A DNA stretch of 64,000 nt from Idiomarina abyssalis (GTDB lineage: Bacteria > Pseudomonadota > Gammaproteobacteria > Enterobacterales > Alteromonadaceae), in contig NZ_FPBE01000001.1 of assembly GCF_900116625.1 (NCBI RefSeq), forward strand, positions 1 to 64,000. Reading direction: 5' to 3'. Shown piece by piece: positions 45,212-55,201 of the stretch. Below the pieces are notes generated by a model that saw only the letters and a program-made list of their open reading frames with translations, had not been told where the DNA came from and searched no databases. The position numbers and the translations under genes are program-made. How positions within the stretch are numbered: position 1 is the first letter of the stretch; the number at the start of each line of letters is the position of its first letter.

Positions 45212-47163
45212 TTGCTGAAGCAGGACACCTTGCCATAGCCATTGCTCTGGCTTTTTCAGTATTACTGGCGGTTTACCCGTTATGGGGAGCGGCAAAAGGT
45301 AACGGCGGTATGATGTCACTAGCCCGGCCTTTTGCCTATGGTCAGTTCTTCTTTACCGCTATTGCCTTTGCTTTACTTGTCGCAGGCTTTGTTACTAACG
45401 ACTTTAGTATTGCTTATGTTGCTGCTAACTCAAATAGCCAACTACCGGTCGTGTATCGGGTAACGGCTGTATGGGGCTCTCATGAAGGGTCGTTCCTGTT
45501 ATGGATGTTAATGCAGGCCGGTTGGATAGCTGCCGTTGCGATATTCTCCCGATCTATGCCGCTACCAATGATAGCTCGTGTGTTAGCTATTCTGGGTTTG
45601 ATTAGCATTGGCTTTTATCTGTTTATGATCACGGTATCTAACCCATTTGATCGCAGTTTGCCATTAATTCCCGTTGACGGAAGAGACTTAAACCCGTTAT
45701 TGCAGGACCCGGGGATGATCATTCATCCGCCGTTGTTGTACATGGGTTATGTTGGTTTCTCAGTTGCTTTTGCCTTTGCTATAGCCGCACTATTGTCGGG
45801 TAAACTTGATGCTGCCTGGGCGCGCTGGTCTCGTCCCTGGACACTCGCCGCGTGGATTTTTCTGACACTGGGCATTGCTATTGGTAGCTGGTGGGCTTAT
45901 TACGAGCTTGGCTGGGGTGGCTGGTGGTTCTGGGACCCGGTCGAAAATGCGAGCTTTATGCCATGGCTGGTAGGAACTGCATTATTGCACTCCTTAGCAG
46001 TAACTGAGAAGCGGGGAAGTTTTAAATCCTGGACCGTTTTATTGGCAATTTCTGCCTTTAGCTTAAGTTTACTGGGGACATTCCTGGTGCGTTCAGGCGT
46101 TCTCGTTTCAGTGCACGCCTTTGCTTCCGACCCCACTCGTGGTCTGTTTATTCTGGTTCTGCTGGGGCTGGTTGTTGGCGGCTCTTTGATTCTATATGGA
46201 TTGCGTGCCGGCAAAATGCAAAGTTACAGTCGTTACGAATTGCTCTCTCGCGAAGTCATGCTTTTGGGTAATAACGTACTGTTAATGGCAGCCATGGTGG
46301 TGGTGTTTTTAGGAACCATGTTACCGCTGGTTCATAAAGAAATAGGGCTGGGTACCATTTCAATTGGCGAGCCTTTCTTTAATGAACTGTATAGCTGGCT
46401 GGTTATTCCATTTGCGTTAATGCTCGGCCTGGGGCCTTTAATGCGCTGGCGCCGTCAGGCTATGAAGCCGCTTTTAAAACCGCTGGCGTTGGCGTTATCT
46501 ATAGCTATTGTCCTGGCGTATGCGTTACCCAAAATTTGGGCTGATGAGCTTCCTGCGATGGTTGTTATTGCTTTGTTTCTTGCCTTCTGGGTAGCGCTTG
46601 CGACTCTAACGGAAGTTCAGCAAACCGTGAAGCAACGCAAGCAAGGCTTATCGGGGCTTACGAAAATCTCCGGTAGTCACTGGGGGATGGTGCTTGGACA
46701 TTTAGGTTTTGCCGTCACACTGATTGGTATTAGCTTAGTATCGCACTATGAGCAGGAGCGCGACATTGCACTTGCTCCGGGCCAGTCCGTTGAAGTTATG
46801 GACTATCAGGTGGTGTTCGAACGATTACAGCACCGTGAAGGACCTAACTACGACTCCGATGAAGGTTTGTTTACGGTTTATCAGGACGGTGAACAAGTTA
46901 CTCAGCTGACAAGTGAAAAACGCTTCTATAGGGTTCAGCGTACCAGCATGACCGAAGTGGGTCTCGATGCCAGTCTATTACGTGATATTTACATTGCCAT
47001 GGGTGAGCCCTTAGATGACGAAACCTGGGCAATTCGCTTTTATATAAAACCTTTTGTGCGCTGGATATGGCTCGGTGCCATTATTATGGCCATTGGTGGC
47101 GCTATGGCGTTGGCCGACAAGCGCTATAGAAAGCGCAGTAAAAAGGAGGCAGCCGATGACTAA
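45208..47163 (+). CDS. ccmF: Heme lyase subunit CcmF
   Basis: A 651-aa inner-membrane protein with many hydrophobic segments and the WWD motif ([20 protein letters not shown]). Other conserved blocks: [30 protein letters not shown] and [21 protein letters not shown]. With CcmH/CcmI it ligates heme to apocytochrome CXXCH sites. Overlaps ccmE by 4 bp and ccmG by 8 bp. Confidence 0.97.
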   Translation: MIAEAGHLAIAIALAFSVLLAVYPLWGAAKGNGGMMSLARPFAYGQFFFTAIAFALLVAGFVTNDFSIAYVAANSNSQLPVVYRVTAVWGSHEGSFLLWMLMQAGWIAAVAIFSRSMPLPMIARVLAILGLISIGFYLFMITVSNPFDRSLPLIPVDGRDLNPLLQDPGMIIHPPLLYMGYVGFSVAFAFAIAALLSGKLDAAWARWSRPWTLAAWIFLTLGIAIGSWWAYYELGWGGWWFWDPVENASFMPWLVGTALLHSLAVTEKRGSFKSWTVLLAISAFSLSLLGTFLVRSGVLVSVHAFASDPTRGLFILVLLGLVVGGSLILYGLRAGKMQSYSRYELLSREVMLLGNNVLLMAAMVVVFLGTMLPLVHKEIGLGTISIGEPFFNELYSWLVIPFALMLGLGPLMRWRRQAMKPLLKPLALALSIAIVLAYALPKIWADELPAMVVIALFLAFWVALATLTEVQQTVKQRKQGLSGLTKISGSHWGMVLGHLGFAVTLIGISLVSHYEQERDIALAPGQSVEVMDYQVVFERLQHREGPNYDSDEGLFTVYQDGEQVTQLTSEKRFYRVQRTSMTEVGLDASLLRDIYIAMGEPLDDETWAIRFYIKPFVRWIWLGAIIMAIGGAMALADKRYRKRSKKEAADD

Positions 47164-47704
47164 GTTTCGTTGGTTGATTCTGTTTGGGCCGTTGGTTTTG
47201 TTTGCAGGTCTTGTGCTTTTCTTACTGAAAGGTTTAGGTAGTGACCCGACGGAGCTGGATTCTGCACTGGTCGATGACCCCGTGCCGCAGTTTCAGGCGA
47301 AAGACCTTTATGATACTGATATTACTTATGACCAGTCTGTACTTCATGACGGTCCGCTACTGATGAATGTATGGGCAACCTGGTGTCCTACTTGCCGGGC
47401 TGAACATGAGTTTCTAAATGAGTTGGCGGCTAAGGGGATTCCTATTGTTGGTCTCAATTATAAAGACGACTCCAGGGAAAAAGCGGTTAATTGGCTGAAC
47501 ACGCTGGGCGACCCTTATACCGTTAACTTGTTCGACCCTGAAGGTGAAATTGCCTTTGATTTTGGTGTCTATGGGGCGCCGGAAACCTACTTTATTGACC
47601 ATAAAGGTGTTATCCGATATCGCCACGTGGGCGATGTGAATGAACGTAATTGGTCGAATAAACTGCAGGGAATTTATCAGCAGTTGGTGGAGGAAGCGAA
47701 ATGA
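47156..47704 (+). CDS. ccmG: Thiol:disulfide interchange protein CcmG (DsbE)
   Basis: A 182-aa membrane-anchored thioredoxin-like protein that keeps apocytochrome or CcmH cysteines reduced. N-terminal anchor [18 protein letters not shown], active site NVWATWCPTCRAEHEF, and the CcmG acidic and GAPETYFID segments. ATG at 47156 chosen for the AAGGAGG 8 bp upstream and family alignment; the frame stays open further upstream into ccmF without meaning. Overlaps ccmH by 4 bp. Confidence 0.95.
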   Translation: MTKFRWLILFGPLVLFAGLVLFLLKGLGSDPTELDSALVDDPVPQFQAKDLYDTDITYDQSVLHDGPLLMNVWATWCPTCRAEHEFLNELAAKGIPIVGLNYKDDSREKAVNWLNTLGDPYTVNLFDPEGEIAFDFGVYGAPETYFIDHKGVIRYRHVGDVNERNWSNKLQGIYQQLVEEAK

Positions 47705-48162
47705 TACGCACACCTCTATTGGCTTTAATGACTGCTTTTTTGATGGTTTCTTTTGTTTCCGCGGAAGATGAGAACACTCGCCAGTTCGAAAACGAGCAAC
47801 AACATGAGACCTATCGTCAGCTGATAAAAGAATTGCGCTGTCCTAAGTGCCAGAACCAGAATATAGCCGACTCTAATGCCCCTTTAGCTGAAGATATGCG
47901 CGATCGCACATATCAGATGCTGAAAGAAGGCAAATCGAGAGAAGAGATTATCAACTTTATGATCGCGCGTTATGGTGAATTTGTTCACTACCAACCTCCG
48001 TTTACGAAAGTGACCAGTATTTTGTGGTGGGGGCCATTATTAATTCTGGTTATTGGTGTGGGCACAGCGATAGCACTGACCCGAAAGAAAAAAGCAGTAG
48101 CGGAATTAACACAGGATGAGCGTGAGCGTTTAGAGCAACTGAGGAAGTCGCGCGATGAGTAG
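47701..48162 (+). CDS. ccmH: Cytochrome c maturation protein CcmH
   Basis: A 153-aa short-type CcmH. Signal peptide (1-21, ending VSA), the redox motif LRCPKCQNQNIADSNAPLAEDMR, and one C-terminal transmembrane helix (ILWWGPLLILVIGVGTAIAL). The CcmI portion, fused in E. coli, is a separate gene here. It overlaps ccmI by 8 bp. Confidence 0.96.
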   Translation: MIRTPLLALMTAFLMVSFVSAEDENTRQFENEQQHETYRQLIKELRCPKCQNQNIADSNAPLAEDMRDRTYQMLKEGKSREEIINFMIARYGEFVHYQPPFTKVTSILWWGPLLILVIGVGTAIALTRKKKAVAELTQDERERLEQLRKSRDE

Positions 48163-49363
48163 TTTATGGTTATTAATGTTGTTGATGTTGCTCGTTGCCG
48201 TAGTTTTCGTATTACTGGCAACAGGCAAGCAACGCCGTTATCACAAGCGTCAGGATGAAAACCAACGCTGGTATGAGCAACGTCTGGCTGAGTTGGAAGA
48301 AGAGCGCTCTCAATATGACTTGCCTGATGAAGATTATCAGCACGCAAAGCAAGAATTGGACAAAACGTTTTTGAATGACAGCCAGGATGTTGAAGAAAAC
48401 GTTCACTGGCACCGGGCTCCTGTGGCATTGCCTATTGTTTTGTTGTTGGTTGTTTCTGCTGGTCTTTACTGGGCTTTTGGAAGTTGGCAACTACAACTAC
48501 AGGCGGAAGATGCACGCAGGCAACTTCCGGAATTAGGCAAGACTTTACTGCAGCAACAGAACCAACAAGCCAGTCGAGAAGATTTAAATACCTTTGCATT
48601 AGGCCTGCGACAGAAGCTGATGCGTGAACCAGAGGACGCCATTGCCTGGTGGATTTACGCGGGCATAATGGTTGATTTAGGAGCCGGAGAGGATGCTGAT
48701 GAAGCATTCCAGAAGTCACTGCAAATTGAGCCCAATAGGGTTAATACGTTAGTCAGCTATAGCCGTTTTCTATTGATGTCAGGTGCTGAAGATGGTCAGC
48801 CTAAAGCAGCTCGTCTGCTGGCCCGGGCATTAAAGCAAGACCCGGACAATATCGAGGCTCTATCTTTACTGGGCTTTGTTGCTTTTGAACGTCAGGACTG
48901 GGCACAGGCAATCAGTGCCTGGGAGTTACTAAAAGAACGGTTGCCGAAAACTTCCGAGCGATATCAGGCTGTAGTCAACGCGTTAGACAACGCTAAAGAG
49001 CAGCAGGAAAAAGCCGAGGTGCAATTACAGGTCAGGGTGACGTTAAGTGATAACATGCGCCATCACCTGCCGGAGAATGGCACGCTCTTTGTTTATGTAA
49101 CGGGAATGGAACAGCCTATGCCGGCTGCCGTCGTTCGCCAACCAGTCAGCGAGTTTCCGGTTACTGTAACTTTGTCCAATCAAAACGCCATGCTACCTGA
49201 TTATAAGATGAGCGACCTCGATCAATGGCAGGTGCATGCACGTATTTCGCAAGACGAGAAAATAGATCGACAAGCGGGTGATCTTGAAGCAGAAAGAGTC
49301 ACTATAAATGCTGACGGTTCAGCCGAATTAACTTTGACCTTATCAAGCCGGATTGAAGAATGA
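48155..49363 (+). CDS. ccmI: Cytochrome c maturation TPR protein CcmI
   Basis: A 402-aa apocytochrome chaperone. Two transmembrane helices (about 3-22 and 90-110) bracket a cytoplasmic loop; a periplasmic tetratricopeptide region (about 140-290) includes WWIYAGIMVDLGAGEDADEAF and LSLLGFVAFERQDWAQAISAW; a C-terminal beta domain follows (RVTLSDNMRHHLPENGTLFV). It binds apocytochrome C-termini for CcmF/H. Last ccm gene; it overlaps mlaA by 4 bp. Confidence 0.93.
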   Translation: MSSLWLLMLLMLLVAVVFVLLATGKQRRYHKRQDENQRWYEQRLAELEEERSQYDLPDEDYQHAKQELDKTFLNDSQDVEENVHWHRAPVALPIVLLLVVSAGLYWAFGSWQLQLQAEDARRQLPELGKTLLQQQNQQASREDLNTFALGLRQKLMREPEDAIAWWIYAGIMVDLGAGEDADEAFQKSLQIEPNRVNTLVSYSRFLLMSGAEDGQPKAARLLARALKQDPDNIEALSLLGFVAFERQDWAQAISAWELLKERLPKTSERYQAVVNALDNAKEQQEKAEVQLQVRVTLSDNMRHHLPENGTLFVYVTGMEQPMPAAVVRQPVSEFPVTVTLSNQNAMLPDYKMSDLDQWQVHARISQDEKIDRQAGDLEAERVTINADGSAELTLTLSSRIEE

Positions 49364-50139
49364 AAAAATATGGATTGTTACTACTTGTTTCTCTACTAAC
49401 GGCGGGGTGTTCGTCAACACCAGACGACCCTTATGCAGACCCTCGTGACCCGTTTGAAGATTTTAACCGGGGAATGTGGGAGTTCAACCGCGATGTAGAC
49501 AAAGCGGTTATAAAGCCTGCAGCGGAAACCTATGAATATATTCCGCAGCCAATTCGAACTTCTTTGTATCAAGCCGTAGAGAATCTTGAAGAACCGTCTT
49601 CATTTGTGAATAACTTACTGCAGTGGAAAGTAGCCGATGCCGGCATCTCTCTGGGCCGCTTTGTTGTGAACTCCACCGTTGGTTTAGTGGGTTTGTTCGA
49701 CGTTGCAACACCTATGGGTTTGACAAAGCGGGAAGAGAGCTTTGGGCAAACACTGGCAGTCTGGGGTGTGCCTGAGGGGCCTTATTTAATGTTGCCGCTT
49801 ATGGGGCCGACAGTAGTGGTTGATCGCGGTGGTGATTACGCCGATGGCCAGTACTTTCCGTATCCTCTTTTAAGCTGGCCTCTGGATGTTGCACGTTATG
49901 CAATCAAAGGTCTGGAAATGCGCCTGCGTTTACGTGAACAGGAGCAAGTATTAGAAAACTCTCTTGACCCCTATTCTTTTGTTAAAGACGTGTACTATCA
50001 GCGCTGGCAGGACCAAGTTTTTGATGGCAACCCTCCGCTTGAAGACGAAGACTTCGATGACTTTGACGATTTCGACGATGACTGGGACGCTGATGATGAA
50101 TTCGACGACTCTGACGATTCCGGCGATGAGTCTTATTGA
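49360..50139 (+). CDS. mlaA: Outer-membrane lipid asymmetry lipoprotein MlaA (VacJ)
   Basis: A 259-aa lipoprotein of the Mla pathway that removes misplaced phospholipids from the outer leaflet. Lipobox LTAGC with Cys17; conserved DPFEDFNRGMWEFNRDVDKAVIKP, VGLVGLFDVATPMGL, EESFGQTLAVWGVPEGPYLMLPL. The C-terminal ~30 residues are almost only Asp, Glu, Phe and Ser, an acidic tail not part of the family core. It overlaps ccmI by 4 bp, which is unusual linkage. Confidence 0.95.
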   Translation: MKKYGLLLLVSLLTAGCSSTPDDPYADPRDPFEDFNRGMWEFNRDVDKAVIKPAAETYEYIPQPIRTSLYQAVENLEEPSSFVNNLLQWKVADAGISLGRFVVNSTVGLVGLFDVATPMGLTKREESFGQTLAVWGVPEGPYLMLPLMGPTVVVDRGGDYADGQYFPYPLLSWPLDVARYAIKGLEMRLRLREQEQVLENSLDPYSFVKDVYYQRWQDQVFDGNPPLEDEDFDDFDDFDDDWDADDEFDDSDDSGDESY

Positions 50140-50194
50140 CGATTAGCCATTCCTGAACAATGCTTAGGGTATGAGTCAAAGCAAAGAGTAGACC

Positions 50195-51184
50195 ATGCCC
50201 CGAGCACACATCGCACTAATTGAAGATGATCCCGTCTTCCAGTCTGTTGTCAGACAGTATCTGGAAAAGAACGGATACGATGTGTGCTGTGCTGATAATG
50301 GTATTGAGGGAATTGAAATTTGCCGTACCCAGTGTCCTGATATTGTCCTTTGTGACTTAAAGCTGCCGGATATTGATGGTCTTGAGGTCATTGAGCAACT
50401 TCTAAAAGTCTGCACCCACATTCCAATTATTGTTATTTCCGCTTCGGAGAAAATGTCAGACATACGCGAAGCCGTGCGACTGGGAGCCTGGGACTATCTC
50501 GTAAAACCAATTCAAAGCCTGGATATTATTGAAAATGCGGTTGAGCATTGCTTACGCCGTTATCAGTTGGAAGAAACCTACCTGCACGATGTTTGGGAGT
50601 TAGATGCACACATTGACATCCTTTATCAGGACGACTTGATAGTCGGCCGCCTGGTAGAAGAGCTACACCCCGACGGAGTTTTAAGCCTTAACGATTACCG
50701 GTTTGACTGTAGCTTTAATGATATTGGGCAAGCACCGGTTTGGGTTGATTACAGGCCTTTAACTGATGGTAAAGTGCTGGTTATTATGGCTGCCGCGCAG
50801 AATGCGACAGAGCAGAATTTGCTGCCGCTGCTGGTATTAAAAACATTGATTGATCCACTGATAAGACAACATTTATCCGGCCATGATGACACTCTGCTGT
50901 CGCCGGGCGTGTTATTAAGCCACTTGAACCACGAACTATGCCATTCACAAGTCAGAACCGCATTCGACACTCTGGTTGGCGTGGTGGATACACAAAAACA
51001 CAGTTGGGTATGGGCTCAGGCCGGGGATAAATTTAAACCTGAGCCGGGCGCTAAACCTGATTTGGCTCTCGGTATCTGGCAACACGCTAACTTTCGTGAG
51101 CACAAAATTGAATATTTACACAAGTTACACTGCGCTTTTCAGGGCACCGAACTTATTGTGAGTGCTGTGCCTCAAACTGCTTAA
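50195..51184 (+). CDS. rssB: RssB-like response regulator
   Basis: A 329-aa protein. N-terminal receiver (about 5-120): LIEDDPVFQSVVRQYLEKNGY, phosphoacceptor in VLCDLKLPDIDGLEV, and DYLVKPIQSLDI. The C-terminal ~190 residues look like a degenerate PP2C-type phosphatase domain (DGKVLVIMAAAQNATEQNLLPLLVL), lacking obvious paired metal-binding aspartates, as in RssB, the adaptor delivering sigma-S to ClpXP. The neighbouring galU matches the rssB-galU order of E. coli. Function inferred from architecture and synteny. Confidence 0.75.
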   Translation: MPRAHIALIEDDPVFQSVVRQYLEKNGYDVCCADNGIEGIEICRTQCPDIVLCDLKLPDIDGLEVIEQLLKVCTHIPIIVISASEKMSDIREAVRLGAWDYLVKPIQSLDIIENAVEHCLRRYQLEETYLHDVWELDAHIDILYQDDLIVGRLVEELHPDGVLSLNDYRFDCSFNDIGQAPVWVDYRPLTDGKVLVIMAAAQNATEQNLLPLLVLKTLIDPLIRQHLSGHDDTLLSPGVLLSHLNHELCHSQVRTAFDTLVGVVDTQKHSWVWAQAGDKFKPEPGAKPDLALGIWQHANFREHKIEYLHKLHCAFQGTELIVSAVPQTA

Positions 51185-51464
51185 TGGCTCTATCCAGATA
51201 AGGTAATGACATATTCAGATTAATGGGCTGAGTAAATAATGGATACCCAATACCGGCGGCCAACAACGCCGGAACTTTCCACCATCCCTCAACTTCGACA
51301 ATAAAGAAGAAAATAAGACAAATAGGCACCAGTTTGGCCATATTGCAAATGAGGCGACGGGGAACCGGCATCTTTTCCTGTGCCATGGACAAAATCATAG
51401 CGCGTTGAGTAAAGCTGTACCGGGATAGTTGCGGGATGTTACGCGAAGAAAAATACAAAGCCAT
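51153..51464 (-). CDS. Small membrane protein of unknown function (DUF6170-like)
   Basis: A 103-aa protein with two hydrophobic segments (about 44-60 and 65-85: LVPICLIFFFIVEVEGW, then ALLAAGIGYPLFTQPI). N-terminal part MALYFSSRNIPQLSRYSFTQRAMIL. I associate it, weakly, with a small Alteromonadales-specific family. Its 3' end overlaps the convergent rssB-like gene by 32 bp. No function can be assigned. Confidence 0.6.
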   Translation of the reverse strand: MALYFSSRNIPQLSRYSFTQRAMILSMAQEKMPVPRRLICNMAKLVPICLIFFFIVEVEGWWKVPALLAAGIGYPLFTQPINLNMSLPYLDRAIKQFEAQHSQ

Positions 51465-51567
51465 AGTCAGTCTTTCATTTGAATTTTGTTAATTGGGTTG
51501 CATTATAACATGGGAAAAGGTTATAAACTTCCGCTTCTGAAGCGAACAGAATTTAAGGACAGCTGTT

Positions 51568-52452
51568 ATGGTCAAAAAAGTCGTTATTCCAGTAGCCGGG
51601 CTCGGAACTCGGATGTTACCCGCTACCAAAGCCATCCCGAAAGAGATGTTACCTTTAGTGGACCGTCCGCTGATTCAATATATTGTTGAAGAGTGCGCAG
51701 CAGCAGGGCTGACGGATGTTATTTTAGTGACTCACTCAAGTAAAAACTCCATAGAAAACCACTTTGATACCAGTTTTGAACTGGAAACGACTTTAGAACA
51801 GCGCGTAAAACGTCAGTTACTGGCTGAGGTTAAAGCTATTTGCCCAGAGAAAACCACTATTATGCATGTCCGTCAAGGTGTTGCTAAGGGACTGGGGCAT
51901 GCGGTTCTTTGTGCTCGTCCTTTAATTGGAGATGAACCATTTGCGGTTGTTTTGCCCGATGTTTTAGTTGATGAAGCCAGCTGTAAACTGAATAAAGATA
52001 ATTTGGCAGAAATGGTTAAAAACTTTGAGGAAAGTGGTCATTCACAGGTAATGGTTGAAAAGGTGCCGCAACAGGATGTCAGTAATTATGGTATTGCAGA
52101 CATTAATGGCGCAGACCTTAAGCCGGGTGAGCAAGCGGAAATTACACAGTTAGTTGAGAAACCGCCGGTTAAAGAAGCGCCATCTGATCTCGCTGTTGTC
52201 GGGCGTTATGTTTTCTCGGCTGACTTATGGCCGCTGCTTGAAAAGACGCCTGTTGGTGCCGGCAATGAAATTCAGTTGACCGATGCTATGGCAATGTTGC
52301 TTGAAAAACAGCCGGTAAATGCTTACTACATGAAGGGAAAAAGTCACGACTGCGGTAATAAGCTAGGCTATGCTCAGGCTTTCGTTGAGCACGCACTGCG
52401 TCACCCGGATTTGGGTGACGATATGAAAGCCTATATAAAGTCTTTGAAATAA
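51568..52452 (+). CDS. galU: UTP-glucose-1-phosphate uridylyltransferase GalU
   Basis: A 294-aa enzyme making UDP-glucose for surface polysaccharides and galactose metabolism. Nucleotide-binding motif [27 protein letters not shown] split over residues 7-33; [33 protein letters not shown]. Length and motifs are canonical. Stand-alone transcription unit between an rssB-like gene and a convergent LysR gene. Confidence 0.97.
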   Translation: MVKKVVIPVAGLGTRMLPATKAIPKEMLPLVDRPLIQYIVEECAAAGLTDVILVTHSSKNSIENHFDTSFELETTLEQRVKRQLLAEVKAICPEKTTIMHVRQGVAKGLGHAVLCARPLIGDEPFAVVLPDVLVDEASCKLNKDNLAEMVKNFEESGHSQVMVEKVPQQDVSNYGIADINGADLKPGEQAEITQLVEKPPVKEAPSDLAVVGRYVFSADLWPLLEKTPVGAGNEIQLTDAMAMLLEKQPVNAYYMKGKSHDCGNKLGYAQAFVEHALRHPDLGDDMKAYIKSLK

Positions 52453-52457
52453 TTGCC

Positions 52458-53351
52458 TCAGCGGGGCTGGTGCTTGAGTATCAGCTCCGCTAAAGTTTTT
52501 GCACAGGGACCGGTCTGCTCCGCTTTGGGCAGTACCATGTACAAGCTGCCTTTGCGCGAACTGCTCCCTTCAATTTCTATGCGACTCAGTCTGCCGGAAT
52601 CCAGATCCTCCTGAACGACATAAGGTGGCAGCCAACAGAAGCCGAGGCCGTTGCGAATAAGCCTTAAAGCCTCATCGAAGTGACTGACGGTCCAACGCTG
52701 TTCAGCTTTCAACCAGCCTTCATCTTCGACCGGGTTACTGCCGGTATCCTGAATAACAATTTGTAAGTGCTGAGACAATTCATTTTGATCAATAGGTTGC
52801 GGTAAGTCAGCTAACGGATGGTCAGGGTGACAGACGAGATCCATACTGTATTGACTGATGGGCTCACCAATAAATCCGCGGGGCAAATGATGAGTGATCA
52901 CGACATCGGCGGTCTGTTCCTGAATTTGTTCTACAGTACCGGTTAAGACTGTGTCGTTAATGAGAAGACGACTGCCGCGACTTAGCTGCTGAAACTCGTT
53001 AAGAACAGGAATGAGTTGACTACGGTCAAAAACCATTTCCAGAGCAAGCTTTACTTCGGGTTCCCAACCTTGTTCCAGGTTATCAGCAAGCTGTTCTATC
53101 TCTTCTGTAAGGTTAGTTAGCTGACGGGAACGCCGCAGTAAAACCTCGCCAGCGGTGGTTAAGTGAGCCTTTCTGCCTTTGACCTCAAGCAATTGAACAC
53201 CAACCACTTGTTGCAGTTTTGCTACTGCGTGATTCAGTGATGATTGGCTTTTATTCAAGGCTTCAGCGGCGTGGGCATAACCGCCATAGTCAACGACCGC
53301 TTGCAATATGCGCCATTGTTCAATGGTCGACTTGGGTCGATAAACACTCAT
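52458..53351 (-). CDS. LysR-type transcriptional regulator
   Basis: A 297-aa regulator. N-terminal winged helix-turn-helix (about 8-65: QWRILQAVVDYGGYAHAAEALNKSQSSLNHAVAKLQQ) and a C-terminal periplasmic-binding-protein-like effector domain (about 93-295). The effector is unknown. It follows cmoB by 22 bp on the same strand and could be co-transcribed; it converges with galU 5 bp away. No diagnostic target operon is adjacent. Confidence 0.9.
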   Translation of the reverse strand: MSVYRPKSTIEQWRILQAVVDYGGYAHAAEALNKSQSSLNHAVAKLQQVVGVQLLEVKGRKAHLTTAGEVLLRRSRQLTNLTEEIEQLADNLEQGWEPEVKLALEMVFDRSQLIPVLNEFQQLSRGSRLLINDTVLTGTVEQIQEQTADVVITHHLPRGFIGEPISQYSMDLVCHPDHPLADLPQPIDQNELSQHLQIVIQDTGSNPVEDEGWLKAEQRWTVSHFDEALRLIRNGLGFCWLPPYVVQEDLDSGRLSRIEIEGSSSRKGSLYMVLPKAEQTGPCAKTLAELILKHQPR

Positions 53352-53373
53352 TTAGATTCTACTCCGGTGGGCG

Positions 53374-54345
53374 TTAAACCCGGGCAGTAATTACCGCCCG
53401 AATCGGTGCTTGGTAACCTTCAATAGTCATATTGGTGTCATTTGGATCAAGAAAGTCCGCTAAAGATTCTCCTGTCATCCACTGCGTTCGTCTTTGTTCG
53501 TCTAAAGATGTGGTGTTGTGATCAACAATAGCGATATCTTTAAAGCCGAGCCGCTCTAACCAAACAGATAGCGCACGGGCACTTGGCAGAAACCATACAT
53601 TGCGCATCTGTGCGTATCGCTCACCGGGCATCATCACGGTTGTTTCGTCACCCTCAACAACAATGGTTTCTAATACCAGCTGGCCGCCAGGACGAATTAA
53701 CCCTTTTAGCTGCTGCAAAAAGTCGATGGGTGAACGGCGGTGGTAAAGTACGCCCATGCTAAAAACGGTGTCAAAGCTTTTTAGCTCGGGCATTTGCTCA
53801 ATACCAACCGGGAAAAAATGTGCGCGCTGTTGTAAGGCCAACGGCATCAGTTGGCGAATAGCCCGAAATTGCATAAGAAAAAGCTCGCCGGGGTCAACGC
53901 CCCAAACCGCTTCGGCACCTGCTTCAAGCATGCGCCACAAGTGGTAGCCACTGCCACATCCGACATCCAGTACCTGACGGCCATTTAAGTCGTCTAAATG
54001 AGGTGCAACGCGTTGCCACTTCCAGTCTGAACGCCATTCGGTGTCAATAAAAACACCAAATAAGTTGAAAGGGCCTTTGCGCCAGGGTTGTAGCTGCTGA
54101 AGTAAGCCCGTTAAACGAGCCCGGTCGGCATCGGATGCCTCGTCAGAGTGACCAACCTGAACGGTATCAGATAGTTCGATATGTTCAGCGTTTAACTCGG
54201 GCAGTTGTTGTAAAACGCGCTGCCAACGTTTTAAGTTGCCATGAGGGTTATTCTTAAAAGCGGTAAGCTGTGGCGCTAAGGTATCCAGCCATTGAGCGTG
54301 CGGGCTTTGCAGAAGTGCACGGAGCTCCTTGCTAAAATCGATCAT
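53374..54345 (-). CDS. cmoB: tRNA U34 carboxymethyltransferase CmoB
   Basis: A 323-aa enzyme that transfers a carboxymethyl group from carboxy-SAM to 5-hydroxyuridine-34, forming the wobble base cmo5U. SAM-binding VLDVGCGSGYHLWRMLEAGA; conserved LFGVFIDTEWRSDWKW and MGVLYHRRSPIDFL. Directly downstream of cmoA, which supplies carboxy-SAM. Confidence 0.96.
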   Translation of the reverse strand: MIDFSKELRALLQSPHAQWLDTLAPQLTAFKNNPHGNLKRWQRVLQQLPELNAEHIELSDTVQVGHSDEASDADRARLTGLLQQLQPWRKGPFNLFGVFIDTEWRSDWKWQRVAPHLDDLNGRQVLDVGCGSGYHLWRMLEAGAEAVWGVDPGELFLMQFRAIRQLMPLALQQRAHFFPVGIEQMPELKSFDTVFSMGVLYHRRSPIDFLQQLKGLIRPGGQLVLETIVVEGDETTVMMPGERYAQMRNVWFLPSARALSVWLERLGFKDIAIVDHNTTSLDEQRRTQWMTGESLADFLDPNDTNMTIEGYQAPIRAVITARV

Positions 54346-54353
54346 AGTATTCC

Positions 54354-55103
54354 TTATTTAACCGCGAGCATTGCTGCAAAATTAAAGCACTGGAACCAGA
54401 CTGTACTGTGGCGAAAGCCTGCATCCTGAAAGCGTTGCATATGGTCTTCTAATGTATCGACTTTCATGACATTTTCGATAGCTGCACGTTTCTGGCTGAT
54501 CTCCAGTTCGCTATAGCCATTAGCGCGTTTAAAGTTGTGGTGCAAATCGACAAGTACATCATTCATATTAGCATCGCTGTGGCGCACCTTTTCTGCCAAT
54601 AACAGGGCTCCGCCATTGTTCATGCCGTCAAAGATACGTTGAATAATGTCGTTTCTCTTCTCTTGTGGAATGAACTGTAGGGTAAAGTTTAATACAACCA
54701 CAGAAGCATTCTCAATGTCGGTTTCAGCTAAGTCCTGACAATGAAGTTCTGCAGGGATTTGGCTTTTAAAACCCTCCAAATGTAACCTTGCGCGCTCTAT
54801 CATTGGTTGGGAGTTATCTACACCAATAATTCGGCAGTGACTTGTCTGTTCGCAACCTTTGCGCATAGCAAGTGTAGCTGCGCCAAGGGAACACCCTAGA
54901 TCGTACAAATTGGAATTTGGCTGAACGTAACGGCTCACCAATTGAGGCAGAGTTTGTAATATACTGGAGTAGCCCGGCACCGAACGGTTTATCATATCCG
55001 GAAAGACTTCCACGACTTGTTGATCGAAACAAAAGTCGGAAATGCTGGGTAAAGGTTTTGCAAATAACGTGTCGTGTTGCGTCATAAAGCTACTTTTATT
55101 CAA
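54354..55103 (-). CDS. cmoA: Carboxy-SAM synthase CmoA
   Basis: A 249-aa enzyme converting SAM and prephenate to carboxy-SAM. Conserved FDQQVVEVFPDMINRSVPGY, NLYDLGCSLGAATLAMR and VVLNFTLQFIPQEKR. The ATG at 55103 is used; a second in-frame ATG six codons later (MTQHDTLF) is also plausible. 8 bp separate it from cmoB; the pair is the standard cmoAB operon. Confidence 0.96.
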   Translation of the reverse strand: MNKSSFMTQHDTLFAKPLPSISDFCFDQQVVEVFPDMINRSVPGYSSILQTLPQLVSRYVQPNSNLYDLGCSLGAATLAMRKGCEQTSHCRIIGVDNSQPMIERARLHLEGFKSQIPAELHCQDLAETDIENASVVVLNFTLQFIPQEKRNDIIQRIFDGMNNGGALLLAEKVRHSDANMNDVLVDLHHNFKRANGYSELEISQKRAAIENVMKVDTLEDHMQRFQDAGFRHSTVWFQCFNFAAMLAVK

Positions 55104-55201
55104 TAAATGGCTTAGATTTATTGGTATTTTACCGATAAATGAGACAGACGCACAGGCAATATTGGACTAAAATTCGGCCATTAGTCCGGGAGGAGAGTAC
55201 A

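Noticed and set aside
47054-47155. Longer ccmG start inside ccmF
   Set aside because: The extension is out-of-frame ccmF sequence; AAGGAGG before ATG 47156 decides the start.
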